A DNA stretch of 64,000 bases from Okibacterium fritillariae (lineage in GTDB: Bacteria; Actinomycetota; Actinomycetes; Actinomycetales; Microbacteriaceae), in contig NZ_FUZP01000001.1 of assembly GCF_900167575.1 (NCBI RefSeq), positions 1,116,001 through 1,180,000 on the forward strand, in the 5' to 3' direction. Every line of letters begins with the position of its first letter. Positions within the stretch are counted from its first letter, which is position 1. This document shows positions 52,003 to 60,850 of this stretch, piece by piece. Position numbers and translations under genes: made by a program. The notes beneath the pieces were generated by a model that searched no databases, was not told where the DNA came from, and saw nothing but the letters and a program-made list of their open reading frames with translations.

Positions 52003-52013
52003 CTGAGCGAAAC

Positions 52014-52151
52014 TCAGGCCGAGGGGGCGGGGCCGTCGGTGGGCTCGGCCTCGGGCAGCCAGTCGCTCTTCTCCTCGGGAGCGAGCTCGAGCTCGTCTTC
52101 GAGGTCGTGGTCGGCGTCTTTCGGGTTGTGGTGTTCCGGTGCGTCAGTCAT
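52014..52151 (-). CDS. Small acidic protein (45 aa)
   Basis: From ATG 52151 the minus strand encodes a 45-residue acidic peptide, beginning MTDAPEHHNPKDADHDLEDE and containing APEEKSDWLPEAEP. Third positions are almost all G or C, as in true genes here. No Cys, no hydrophobic segment; probably disordered. It precedes a strong hairpin. Function unknown. Confidence 0.6.
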   Translation of the reverse strand: MTDAPEHHNPKDADHDLEDELELAPEEKSDWLPEAEPTDGPAPSA

Positions 52152-52202
52152 GATTCCACCGTAACGATCGCCCTGGGCGGCGGAAAGGGGTTGCCAGCGG
52201 AC

Positions 52203-52943
52203 TCACGCGTTCGTGTAGAGGCGGTCGCGCCAGAGGGCTACCTGAGCGAGGGTCTGCGCGAGCTGCGGCTCCGTCTTCACATAGGAGAGAAGCGTCGCCG
52301 CGTGGAACGGGCTCATCTTGAGGTCGACGAGCACGCCGTTCTCCGCCGGATTCGCGGGGTTGCGCGTCTCGATGATGATCCAGACCGAGCGGGGGCTCGC
52401 GGTGGTGGCGACGCGTCCGACGTTGTCCCAGCGCAGCGCGAGGTCGGGACGCAGCGGGTCGGCGTCCCCGAAGATGCCGATTCCGTGGGGGCCGACCATG
52501 AGGACGGCATGTGATCGCATGCGGTGGTGGGCGGCTCGAAGCATCCTCACGTGGGCGCGGGTGTGTTTGGGGACGTCGACCTCGATGAGCAGGGCGTCAG
52601 AGAAATGCTCACGCAGCACACGCCACCGTCGCGCCGCTCGCGCCTGGTCGATGTAGAGGATGACGATGATTAGCACGATGAGGATCGAGGTGATCAGCAA
52701 CGACACCTCGAACGGCAGAGGCGTGCGTCCGCGATTTTCCGCCCGGCGACCGGCCACGAAGGACGCGATGAGGGCGACCGGCACGATGAGCGGGATGCCG
52801 AGCAGGTACAGGTTGACGAGACGCCAGCGATGCAGCGGCAGGGGTGTCAGGGCGGGGCCGGTCGGCGGGGCAGGTGTCAGCGGTGTGAGCGGGTCGGCGG
52901 ATGCGGGAAATGCCTCGTAGCGGTTGTTCCAGCTGTCCGTCAT
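52203..52943 (-). CDS. Hypothetical membrane protein with two helices
   Basis: 246 residues. Pro/Thr-rich N-terminus, two adjacent membrane helices (LVNLYLLGIPLIVPVALIAS and FEVSLLITSILIVLIIVILYI), then a basic patch (QARAARRWRVLREHF) and a soluble domain containing VLMVGPHGIGIFGDADPLRP and WIIIETRNPANPAENGVLVD. The soluble part is presumably cytoplasmic. Not recognised as a named family. 51 bases separate it from nadS on the same strand. Confidence 0.7.
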   Translation of the reverse strand: MTDSWNNRYEAFPASADPLTPLTPAPPTGPALTPLPLHRWRLVNLYLLGIPLIVPVALIASFVAGRRAENRGRTPLPFEVSLLITSILIVLIIVILYIDQARAARRWRVLREHFSDALLIEVDVPKHTRAHVRMLRAAHHRMRSHAVLMVGPHGIGIFGDADPLRPDLALRWDNVGRVATTASPRSVWIIIETRNPANPAENGVLVDLKMSPFHAATLLSYVKTEPQLAQTLAQVALWRDRLYTNA

Positions 52944-52994
52944 GGGCTCAGGCTATCGGCCCCGCGTTCCGCGCTCGATGGGGAGGAGTGCCCG

Positions 52995-54143
52995 TCAGGC
53001 TGAGCCGAGGCCCGAGACCGTCGCGACCGAGGCGGCGAGGGCGGTTGCGACATCCGCCATGTTCTCGTCGGTGGTGGTGCTCGCGAGGCTGAAGCGAACG
53101 GCGGTCTGTGCGATAGCCGGGTCGATGCCGATGGCGGTCAGCACATGTGAGGGTTCGTCGCTGCCGGCGGCACAGGCCGAACCGCTGGATGACACGACGC
53201 CGCGTTGTTCGAGTTCGAGCAGCACGGCCTCGCCCGAGGTTCCCGGAAAGCAGAAGGATGCGATGGTCGGCAAGCGCCGCGTGGGGTGGCCCGTGAGCAG
53301 GGCGCCCGGCACCTGACGCAGGACCTCGGCGATGAAGCGGTCGCGCACGGCGGTGACACGAGCGGATGCTGAGACCCGCTCGTTTTCGGCGGCCCGCACC
53401 GCTGCTGCCATGCCCACGGCGCCCGCCACGTTCTCGGTGCCGCTGCGCCAGCTGCGCTCCTGGCCGCCGCCGTGGAGGACGGGTTCGACGCCCACGCGGG
53501 CGCGCACGTAGGCGGCCCCGATGCCCTTGGGAGCGCCGAGCTTGTGGCCCGACACGCTCAGGGCGTCGACGCCGAGGGATGCAACGTTGAGGTCGAGCCA
53601 TCCGGCGGCCTGCACCGCGTCGGTGTGGAAGGCTGCGCCGACGCCGTGCGCGACCTGAGCGAGGCTCGCGACATCCTGCACCGTGCCGATCTCGTTGTTG
53701 GCCAGCATGATGCTGACCAGCGTGGTGTCGTCGCGCAGCATCGCCGCGAGGGCCTCGGGTGTGACGAGGCCCGTCTCGTCGGTGTCGACGTAGGTGACGT
53801 GGGCGTCGTGGAAGCGCTCGAGGTAGTGCAGGGATTCGAGCACGGCTTCATGTTCGATGCGCGTCGACACGATGTGCGCGCCCCGCGGCTGGCGGGCGAG
53901 CACGATGCCCTTGACCGCAAGGTTGTCGGCCTCGGTGCCGCCCGAGGTGAAGACGACTTCACTTGCGCGCACACCCCACCAGTCGGCCACCGTGCGCCGC
54001 GCATCGGCCAGGGCGGATGCGGCACGCTCGCCAACGGTGTGATGGCTCGACGGGTTGCCGAACTCGGCCGTCAGGTAGGGCCACATCGCTTCGAGCACGT
54101 CGCGCCGCACGGGCGTGGTGGCGGCGTTGTCGAGGTAGAGCAT
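52995..54143 (-). CDS. nadS: Cysteine desulfurase of the NAD operon (NadS-like)
   Basis: 382 residues, NifS/IscS family. PLP Lys201 is in SVSGHKLGAPKG; the N-terminal YLDNAATTPV and FGNPSSHH are typical, and the mobile loop carries the catalytic Cys in SSGSACAAGSDEPSHVL. It ends the nad operon two bases after nadC. In corynebacteria a desulfurase in the same place (NadS) is needed to build the NadA Fe-S cluster, so that role is inferred here. The ATG overlaps no gene and has a weak ribosome binding site. Confidence 0.87.
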   Translation of the reverse strand: MLYLDNAATTPVRRDVLEAMWPYLTAEFGNPSSHHTVGERAASALADARRTVADWWGVRASEVVFTSGGTEADNLAVKGIVLARQPRGAHIVSTRIEHEAVLESLHYLERFHDAHVTYVDTDETGLVTPEALAAMLRDDTTLVSIMLANNEIGTVQDVASLAQVAHGVGAAFHTDAVQAAGWLDLNVASLGVDALSVSGHKLGAPKGIGAAYVRARVGVEPVLHGGGQERSWRSGTENVAGAVGMAAAVRAAENERVSASARVTAVRDRFIAEVLRQVPGALLTGHPTRRLPTIASFCFPGTSGEAVLLELEQRGVVSSSGSACAAGSDEPSHVLTAIGIDPAIAQTAVRFSLASTTTDENMADVATALAASVATVSGLGSA

Positions 54144-54145
54144 GG

Positions 54146-55012
54146 TCAGGATGCCGAGGCCACGTGCAGCTCGACATCCAGCCCGAGGTCGAGCGACCGC
54201 ACGCTGTGGGTGAGCGCGCCCGACGAGATGACGTCGACACCCGTTTCGGCGATCGCGCGCACGGTGTCGAGGGTGACGTTGCCGCTCGCCTCGACGATCG
54301 CGCGGCCGGCGATCATGCGCACGCCCTCGCGCAGGTCGTCGAGCGTGAAGTTGTCGAGCATGATCGTGTCGACGCCCGCCGCGAGCACGGGCTCGATCTG
54401 GTCGAGTCGGTCGACCTCCACCTCGATGTGCGTGGTGTGCGGCAGGCGGTCGCGCACGCCGGCGAGCGCCTCGGTGAGCCCGGTACCGTCGGCCGTGAGC
54501 ACGGCGAGGTGGTTGTCCTTCGCCATGACCGCGTCCGACAAAGAGAACCGGTGGTTGTGGCCGCCCCCCGAGCGCACGGCGTGGCGTTCGAACGCGCGCA
54601 GGCCGGGCGTGGTCTTCCGCGTGTCGACGATGCGAGCACCCGTGCCCCGGATGGCGTCGGCGAACCGCGCGGTCAGCGTGGCGATGCCGCTCATCCGCTG
54701 TGTGAAGTTCAGGCCGATGCGTTCGGCCTGCAAGACGCCGCGCGCGGGGCCCTGCACGCGGGCGAGCGTGTCCCCGGGCTCGAAGCGGTCGCCGTCGGCG
54801 GCGAGCAGGGTCACGGTGACGGCCGGGTCGGTGAGGCGGAAGGCAGCCTCGAACACGGCGCCGCCCGAGAACACCCCGGGTTCGCGCGCGACGAGGGCGG
54901 CGGTCGCGGTGGCGCTCGCCGGGATGAGCGCCTCGGAGGTGAGGTCGCCGAAAGGCGCATCCTCGTCGAGGGCCAGGAGGACGACGCGGTCGATGGTGCG
55001 GGCGGTCAGCAT
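54146..55012 (-). CDS. nadC: Nicotinate-nucleotide pyrophosphorylase (carboxylating)
   Basis: 288 residues. Type II phosphoribosyltransferase converting quinolinate and PRPP to nicotinate mononucleotide. Seen: DAPFGDLTSEALIPA (split), LNFTQRMSGIATLTARF, DTRKTTPGLRAFERHAVRSGGGHNHRFSL (in parts) and IMLDNFTLDDLREGV. It overlaps nadB by seven bases and precedes nadS by two. Together with NadA and NadB it completes the de novo branch. Confidence 0.95.
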   Translation of the reverse strand: MLTARTIDRVVLLALDEDAPFGDLTSEALIPASATATAALVAREPGVFSGGAVFEAAFRLTDPAVTVTLLAADGDRFEPGDTLARVQGPARGVLQAERIGLNFTQRMSGIATLTARFADAIRGTGARIVDTRKTTPGLRAFERHAVRSGGGHNHRFSLSDAVMAKDNHLAVLTADGTGLTEALAGVRDRLPHTTHIEVEVDRLDQIEPVLAAGVDTIMLDNFTLDDLREGVRMIAGRAIVEASGNVTLDTVRAIAETGVDVISSGALTHSVRSLDLGLDVELHVASAS

Positions 55013-56841
55013 GCTGAGGTCTTTTCTGTGTCGGAGGTATCGCGCGGGTCGGAGCGGTCGTGCGGCTCAGAGTGTTCGTGCTGCTCGGAATGCGCGACGG
55101 ACTTCTGATCGCATGGCTCGGACAGCGCAGGTTCGCCGACGAGCGCCATCGAAACAGATGTGCCGGGCACGGAGGCGGGTGCGGACGGTCGCGCGGCCGA
55201 CACGAGGGGTCGCGCCAGCCCGGGCCGCGTCTCGGGGATGTCGCTCCGCGAATGCGCCCCTCGGGACTCGGTGCGGGCGAGCGCGGCAGCGACGGTGAGC
55301 CGCGCCAGGTCGAGAAGGTTGCGATCTTCGACACTGCGTCGATCGAGGGCGGGAGGTGCGATCATCCGATCGAGGTCAGCGGATGCCGCGCGCAAACCCG
55401 CTTCGTCGCGCAGCAGTCCGACCCGCTCCCACATGATCCGTTGCAGCGCGGCCCGGTCGAACGGCGCGGACTGTCCGGCAGCAAGCGCCGCTGCTCCGGG
55501 CGCCCCCAGAGCGGACACGGATGCCGAAACGTGTTCGTTCAGCATCCGCCCCACCCGCATGCCGAACACCGCGCCTTCGAGCAACGAGTTGGAGGCGAGG
55601 CGGTTGGCGCCGTGCACACCCGTGCGGGCCGCCTCGCCGACGGCCCACAGCCCGGGCACGTTGGTGCGTCCGTCGAGGTCGGTGACGATTCCGCCCATGG
55701 AGTAGTGCGCGGCCGGCGTGATCGGCAGCGGCTGCCGAGCCCAATCGACGCCGAGCGCGCGGGTGGCACGGTCGATGCCGGGGAAGCGTCGGGCGAGGAA
55801 CTCGGCGCCCAGGGCGGTTGCGTCGAGGAGAACCGGTTTGCCGCGCTGCCGGGCCATCTGGGCGGCGATTGCCCGGGCCACGATGTCGCGGGGCGCCAGC
55901 TCGGCGTCGTCGTGCACGCGCGTCATGAACCGGTCGCCGTCGGCGCCGAGCAGCACGGCCCCTTCGCCGCGCACCGCCTCAGAGATGAGGAAGTTTCCGG
56001 GCGCATCGAGGGTCGTCGGATGGAATTGCACGAACTCGAGATCGGCCACCTCGGCCCCCGCGCGCCACGCTGCGGCCACGCCGTCGCCCGTCGCAACGTC
56101 GGGGTTGGTCGTGTGGGCGAACAGTTGGCCGGCCCCACCCGTCGCAATCACGACGTCGTCGGCCGACAAGAATTCGAGCAAGCCTTCATCGCGACGCGGT
56201 TGAGTCGCGTCGCGCAGGATCGAGACCCCGGCGACCCGGGCAACGCGCGAGTCGGCCGCAGAACTCGAGTCCATGACGACATCCACGAGGACGGCGTTTT
56301 CGATGACGCGAATGCCGGCCGCGCGCACAGCCGCAACCAGCGCCCGCTCGATCTCGGCACCCGTTCGATCGCCGCCGGCGTGCAGCACGCGTGCCACCGA
56401 GTGCGCCGCCTCGAGCCCGCGGGCATACGGTGCCTCACCCTTGCTGATGCCGCGGTCGCTGCCGCCGAGATCCTCGCCACCGCGGTCGAACTGCACACCC
56501 CAGCCGATGAGCGCGTCGATCGCACTCGCGCCTTCGCCGGTCAATACATCGACGGCCACGGCATCCGCGAGACCCGCCCCCGCACGCACCGTGTCGGCCG
56601 CATGAGCCGCGGCCGAATCATCCGGGAACCACGCCGCCGCGATGCCGCCCTGGGCATAGCGCGTGTTCGACTCGTCGATTGCGCCCTTGGTCACGATGGT
56701 GACGTTCGGCCGCACGGGCTCGGGCCCCGACACGGCGCTCAACGCGGCCACGAGCCCGGCGATGCCCGACCCGACGACGATGACCTCGCGCCGCCGCGCA
56801 CCCGCCGAGTCTCCGGCGAGCCCGCGCTCTCCACGGTCCAC
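55006..56841 (-). CDS. nadB: L-aspartate oxidase
   Basis: 611 residues. Flavoprotein oxidising aspartate to iminoaspartate. FAD-binding VVGSGIAGLVAALSA is at the N-terminus, with SNTRYAQGGIAAAW, HSVARVLHAGGDRTGAEIE and PAAHYSMGGIVTDLDGRTNVPGLWAVGE (in parts). The helical C-terminal domain follows. The last 85 residues are a low-complexity Ser/Pro/His/Asp tail unlike other NadB proteins. GTG start two bases after nadA; overlaps nadC. Confidence 0.93.
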   Translation of the reverse strand: MDRGERGLAGDSAGARRREVIVVGSGIAGLVAALSAVSGPEPVRPNVTIVTKGAIDESNTRYAQGGIAAAWFPDDSAAAHAADTVRAGAGLADAVAVDVLTGEGASAIDALIGWGVQFDRGGEDLGGSDRGISKGEAPYARGLEAAHSVARVLHAGGDRTGAEIERALVAAVRAAGIRVIENAVLVDVVMDSSSAADSRVARVAGVSILRDATQPRRDEGLLEFLSADDVVIATGGAGQLFAHTTNPDVATGDGVAAAWRAGAEVADLEFVQFHPTTLDAPGNFLISEAVRGEGAVLLGADGDRFMTRVHDDAELAPRDIVARAIAAQMARQRGKPVLLDATALGAEFLARRFPGIDRATRALGVDWARQPLPITPAAHYSMGGIVTDLDGRTNVPGLWAVGEAARTGVHGANRLASNSLLEGAVFGMRVGRMLNEHVSASVSALGAPGAAALAAGQSAPFDRAALQRIMWERVGLLRDEAGLRAASADLDRMIAPPALDRRSVEDRNLLDLARLTVAAALARTESRGAHSRSDIPETRPGLARPLVSAARPSAPASVPGTSVSMALVGEPALSEPCDQKSVAHSEQHEHSEPHDRSDPRDTSDTEKTSAC

Positions 56842-56843
56842 GA

Positions 56844-58223
56844 TCAGCCCCGGTTCGTCACGTCCGCGGCAGCACCCGCACCAGCACCCGCACCAGCACC
56901 ATCCACAGCGCCACCCCCACCCGCAACGGGAGGCTTCGCCGCCAACATCCGCTCGAGCGCCACACGCGCCGGCACGGCCACATCATCCGACACCGTGATC
57001 TGGTTGATGACCTGCCCGTCGAGCAGCCCATCGAGCACCCAGGCCATATATCCCGGGTGAATGCGATACATGGTGCTGCACGGGCACACGACGCTGTCGA
57101 GGCAGAAGATGGTGTGCTGCGGATACTCGGCCGCGAGCCGCTGCACGAGGTTGATCTCGGTGCCGATGGCGAACGTGCTGCCGGCGGGGGCCGCCGCGAT
57201 GGCCTTGGTGATGTAGTCGGTCGAGCCGTACTCGTCGGCCGCGTCGACGACGGGCATGGGGCATTCGGGGTGCACGATCACGCGCACGTCGGGGTAGTCG
57301 GCGCGCGCCTGCTCGATCTGAGCCACCGTGAAGCGCTTGTGCACCGAGCAGAAGCCGTGCCACAGCAGCACCTGCGCGTCGAGCACCTCGTCGGCCGTGT
57401 TGCCGCCGAGGGGACGGTTCGGGTTCCACATGGGCATGCGCGACAGCGGAACGCCCATGGCCTTGGCGGTGTTGCGCCCGAGGTGCTGGTCGGGGAAGAA
57501 CAGCACGCGCTTGCCGCGCTCGAACGCCCACTCGAGCACCGTCTCGGCGTTGGACGACGTGCACACGATGCCGCCATTGCGCCCGCAGAATCCCTTGAGC
57601 GCGGCCGAAGAGTTCATATACGTGACCGGGATGACCTGAGCCCGACCATCCTCGTCGACCTCCTTGCCGTACAGCTCCATGAGCTGCTCCCAGCACTCCT
57701 CGACCTGGTCGATGTTCGCCATATCGGCCATCGAGCAGCCGGCCGCGAGGTTCGGAAGGATGACGGCCTGGTCCTCCCGCGAGAGCAGGTCGGCGGTCTC
57801 GGCCATGAAGTGCACGCCGCAGAAGACGATGGCCTCGGCATCCTGACGCGCCTTGGCGGCGTTGGCGAGCTGGAACGAGTCGCCCACATAATCCGCATAT
57901 TGGATGACTTCGTCCCGCTGGTAGAAGTGCCCGAGGATCACGAGTTTGTCGCCCAGCATCTGTTTGGCCCGCATGATGCGCGCGTGCAGTTCGGCGGGCG
58001 AGGCGTCGCGGTAGACCTGCGGCAGCTGGCCCTGGCGCGGCGTGTTCACGGGGATGACGTCGCCCATCGACGCGCCGGGGCCGTAGGAGGGCGCGCCGCC
58101 GTCGAAGTTCCAGGGCGCCTGCACGAGGTCGGGCGTGCACGTGGCGCCGTCCTGAGCGCCCTTCTCGATGAGCTGGATGGTGTAGTCGACAGAGGCGGCG
58201 AGTGTTGACGCTGGGGTGTTCAC
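56844..58223 (-). CDS. nadA: Quinolinate synthase
   Basis: 459 residues. Fe-S enzyme condensing iminoaspartate with dihydroxyacetone phosphate. Conserved elements: ILGHFYQRDEVIQYADYVGDS (in parts), cluster Cys in GIVCTSSNA, in HPECPMPV and in DSVVCPCSTMYRIHP. The last 25 residues are a Gly/Ala tail coded by GCACCCGCACCA repeats (56869-56915). GTG 58223 has GGAG seven bases upstream and overlaps the nrtR stop by four bases. Confidence 0.95.
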   Translation of the reverse strand: MNTPASTLAASVDYTIQLIEKGAQDGATCTPDLVQAPWNFDGGAPSYGPGASMGDVIPVNTPRQGQLPQVYRDASPAELHARIMRAKQMLGDKLVILGHFYQRDEVIQYADYVGDSFQLANAAKARQDAEAIVFCGVHFMAETADLLSREDQAVILPNLAAGCSMADMANIDQVEECWEQLMELYGKEVDEDGRAQVIPVTYMNSSAALKGFCGRNGGIVCTSSNAETVLEWAFERGKRVLFFPDQHLGRNTAKAMGVPLSRMPMWNPNRPLGGNTADEVLDAQVLLWHGFCSVHKRFTVAQIEQARADYPDVRVIVHPECPMPVVDAADEYGSTDYITKAIAAAPAGSTFAIGTEINLVQRLAAEYPQHTIFCLDSVVCPCSTMYRIHPGYMAWVLDGLLDGQVINQITVSDDVAVPARVALERMLAAKPPVAGGGGAVDGAGAGAGAGAAADVTNRG

Positions 58224-59059
58224 GAGGCATCTCCGGGTTCGAGCGGCGGAACACCCGGGCGGGTCTCCGTGGGGGAAAGAGCGAGGGCAGGGGAGGGCGG
58301 CGAGGACGGCGACGACGGCGAGGCGGGCCTGGGCTGCGCGCGTGGGGAAAGCTTCGCGGCGGAGGAGTCGTCATCCGCACCCGAGGCGGTGCTCGGCGAA
58401 AACGTCGGCGGCGGCGCATACCGATACAGCCGCGGCGGCCGATGCCGCGTGCCCGTGAGCCGGTGTTCGGTGGCCACGATGGTGCCCGACGACTCGAGCT
58501 GCCGCCTAAAGTTCGCCGGGTCGAGCGCCTTCCCGAGCACGGCCTCATACACCTCGCGTAGCTGAGCAATCGTGAAGGTCTCGCCGACGAAAGCGTGCGC
58601 GATGCGGCTGTAACCCATCTTGTTGCGCAGGCGCCACAGGGCGTATTCGACGATCTCGTTGTGGTCGAACGCCAGCTCGGGCAGCCGGTCGGCCGCAAAC
58701 CAGCGCACGTTTTCGCTCTCGGCGGCGCGCTCGGCCTCGTCGTTCTTCACGAGCGCCCAGTAGACGATCGACACGACGCGCGGCCCGGGGGAGCGGTCAG
58801 GATCGCCGAAGGCATAGAGCTGCTCGAGGTATTGCGGCGTCAGCCCCGTGGTCTCGGCCAGCGTGCGGCTCGCGGATGTTTCGAGCGGCTCGCTTTTCCG
58901 CAGCGGCCCGCCCGGCAATGCCCACAGCCCCAGATAGGGCTCCCGAATGCGCCGGACCAGCGGAATCCACACGCCCGCCACCCCCGTCTCGGGATCGGGC
59001 CGGAGCGCACAGATCACGGTCGACACGGCCAGCGTGACGGCATCGTCGTCAGGGCACAT
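58220..59059 (-). CDS. nrtR: NrtR-type Nudix regulator of NAD biosynthesis
   Basis: 279 residues. A Nudix domain (STVICALRPDPETGVAGVWI, then LWALPGGPLRKSEPLETSASR) is joined to the NrtR winged helix (GYSRIAHAFVGETFTIAQLR, DPANFRRQLESSGTIV, PPRLYRY). NrtR/NdnR proteins repress NAD genes and sense ADP-ribose or related nucleotides. The Nudix box reads SRTLAETTGL where hydrolases have REUxEExGU, so catalysis is doubtful. A 55-residue Ser/Pro tail follows. ATG 59059. First gene of the nad operon. Confidence 0.9.
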   Translation of the reverse strand: MCPDDDAVTLAVSTVICALRPDPETGVAGVWIPLVRRIREPYLGLWALPGGPLRKSEPLETSASRTLAETTGLTPQYLEQLYAFGDPDRSPGPRVVSIVYWALVKNDEAERAAESENVRWFAADRLPELAFDHNEIVEYALWRLRNKMGYSRIAHAFVGETFTIAQLREVYEAVLGKALDPANFRRQLESSGTIVATEHRLTGTRHRPPRLYRYAPPPTFSPSTASGADDDSSAAKLSPRAQPRPASPSSPSSPPSPALALSPTETRPGVPPLEPGDAS

Positions 59060-59131
59060 GGGGCTCCAGTCAGGGGGTGTTGCTCGAGCATCCGAGTAAA
59101 AGTCAGCGTGACCCGAACTCGCTGGAGCGAT

Positions 59132-59149
59132 CTTATAGTCACGATGACT
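59132..59149 (-). promoter_or_regulatory. Candidate NrtR operator overlapping the -10 box of the nad operon
   Basis: AGTCA-CGA-TGACT (59137-59149) is a perfect dyad with a 3-base spacer. On the minus strand TATAAG (59137-59132) follows it directly and looks like the -10 of nrtR-nadABCS. An operator in this place would give autorepression of the NAD operon. Confidence 0.5.
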
Positions 59150-59255
59150 CAAACACGAAACGCGCCGTATTTCGAAGACGTTTCGAAACCCCTGCTCACG
59201 CCGCGCAGCCACCCGCTAGGCTGAGAGCCGTCAATTGAATAGTGGGCCGCACACG

Positions 59256-59480
59256 CGATGCGGGAGAGCTCGGTTCGCCGAGCACCGAAGGAGCAAGCCT
59301 CCCCGCCAATCTCTCAGGTTCTGTACCGCATCGAACTGGCCACTCTGAAAAGCAGGACGCGCGACGCGCCCGCGAATTCGCCCCATGGATTCGCCCCGGT
59401 GTCACCGCACGCGCCTCGCCCACGGTGAAAGCACGACCACGAGCTGGTCGCGCGAAGCTCTCAGGCCCATGACAGAGGGG
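59256..59480 (+). promoter_or_regulatory. Tandem glycine riboswitch
   Basis: Aptamer 1 is closed by a perfect P1 stem, CGATGCGG (59256-59263) with CCGCATCG (59326-59333). It contains GGGAGAGC, ACCGAAGGAGCAA and the conserved ATCTCTCAGGTTC. Aptamer 2 starts at CTCTG (59343) and ends at CAGAG (59473-59477), with GGTGAAAGC and AGCTCTCAGGCCCATGA; its P3 region is about 70 bases longer than in aptamer 1. It lies directly before gcvT-gcvH-gcvP, the usual target, and should switch them on with glycine. Confidence 0.88.
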
Positions 59481-59561
59481 GAGTTCCCAGCCCGCACACG
59501 CGTGTGGGCAGAACGCGCACCCGTGCGCCGTGCCACTGCATGCAGTGAATGGAGAACTCCG

Positions 59562-60848
59562 ATGTCCCACGACAACAACCCCGCCGCCCAGCCCACGGGC
59601 GAGCGCACCGATGTCGGCAACGTGCCCGACGACGTGCCGACGGCCGTGCCGATCGACGAGCTGGCCGCGGCCGACGCTCACGCCGACGGCATCCGTTACA
59701 GCCCGCTGCACGCCGTGCACGAGGCGCTCGGCGCGAGCTTCACCGATTTCGCGGGCTGGCAGATGCCCGTGCGCTACTCGAGCGACCTCGCCGAGCACCA
59801 CGCCGTGCGCACGGCCGCCGGACTCTTCGACCTATCGCACATGGGCGAGATCCTCGTGCTCGGCCCCGAGGCCGGAGAGGCCCTCGACTACGCGCTCGCC
59901 GGCACGCTGTCCCGCATCGCCGTCGGCCAGGCCAAATACTCGCTCCTGCTCGCGCGCCACGGCGGGGTCATCGACGACCTCATCGTCTACCGCACGGGCG
60001 AAGACCGCTACCTCGTCGTGGCCAACGCCTCCAACGCGCACCGCGTGGCCGGCGAACTGCAGTCGCGCACGGCCCCGTTCGACGTCGAGACCTTCGACGA
60101 GTCCGACCAGATGGCCCTCGTCGCTGTGCAGGGCCCCAAGTCGCTCGAGATCCTGAGCGTCACTCAGGGCCTGGCGATCGACGGCGGCGACCGCGATGGC
60201 CGCGACTCGCTCGACGTGCTGGGCGAGCTGCGCTACTACCGTTCCGTCGCGGGCACCTTCGACCAGCACCCCGTGCTCATTGCGCGCACGGGCTACACGG
60301 GCGAAGACGGTTTCGAGATCTACGTCGCCCCGGATGTCGCCCCCGCCCTCTGGCAGGCGCTCACCGACGCGGGCACCCCGCTCGGACTCGTCCCCGCCGG
60401 TCTCGCCAGCCGCGACACCCTGCGCCTCGAAGCCGGCATGCCCCTCTACGGCCACGAGCTCGGCGAGGGTGCGTTCCCCGCGCAGGCCGGCCTCGGTCGC
60501 GTCGTCGACCTCTCCAAGCCCGGCGACTTCGTCGGTCGCGCCGCCAGCGAAGACGGCCCGGATGCCGAAGCCCACGTCCTCGTCGGGCTCGTCGCCGAGG
60601 GTCGCCGTGCCCCACGTGCCGGCTACTCCGTGTTCGCTCAGGCGACCGAGGATGGCGCCGAACCCACCGAACCCGTGGGCGAGATCACGTCGGGCGCCCT
60701 CTCGCCGACGCTCGGACATCCCATCGCCATGGCCTACGTGGCCCCCCGATCGGCCCGCACCGGCACGCAACTCGCCGTCGACGTGCGCGGCACCCGCATT
60801 CCCGTCACCGTCACCGACCTGCCCTTTTACTCACGGAAGAAGAACTGA
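59562..60848 (+). CDS. gcvT: Glycine cleavage system aminomethyltransferase (T protein)
   Basis: 428 residues from ATG 59562, with GGAGA seven bases upstream and behind the riboswitch. Transfers the aminomethyl methylene unit from GcvH to tetrahydrofolate. Motifs: [21 protein letters not shown] (in parts), [25 protein letters not shown], and [13 protein letters not shown]. About 50 acidic, probably disordered residues precede the usual start near [14 protein letters not shown]. Followed after two bases by gcvH. Confidence 0.94.
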   Translation: MSHDNNPAAQPTGERTDVGNVPDDVPTAVPIDELAAADAHADGIRYSPLHAVHEALGASFTDFAGWQMPVRYSSDLAEHHAVRTAAGLFDLSHMGEILVLGPEAGEALDYALAGTLSRIAVGQAKYSLLLARHGGVIDDLIVYRTGEDRYLVVANASNAHRVAGELQSRTAPFDVETFDESDQMALVAVQGPKSLEILSVTQGLAIDGGDRDGRDSLDVLGELRYYRSVAGTFDQHPVLIARTGYTGEDGFEIYVAPDVAPALWQALTDAGTPLGLVPAGLASRDTLRLEAGMPLYGHELGEGAFPAQAGLGRVVDLSKPGDFVGRAASEDGPDAEAHVLVGLVAEGRRAPRAGYSVFAQATEDGAEPTEPVGEITSGALSPTLGHPIAMAYVAPRSARTGTQLAVDVRGTRIPVTVTDLPFYSRKKN

Positions 60849-60850
60849 CC

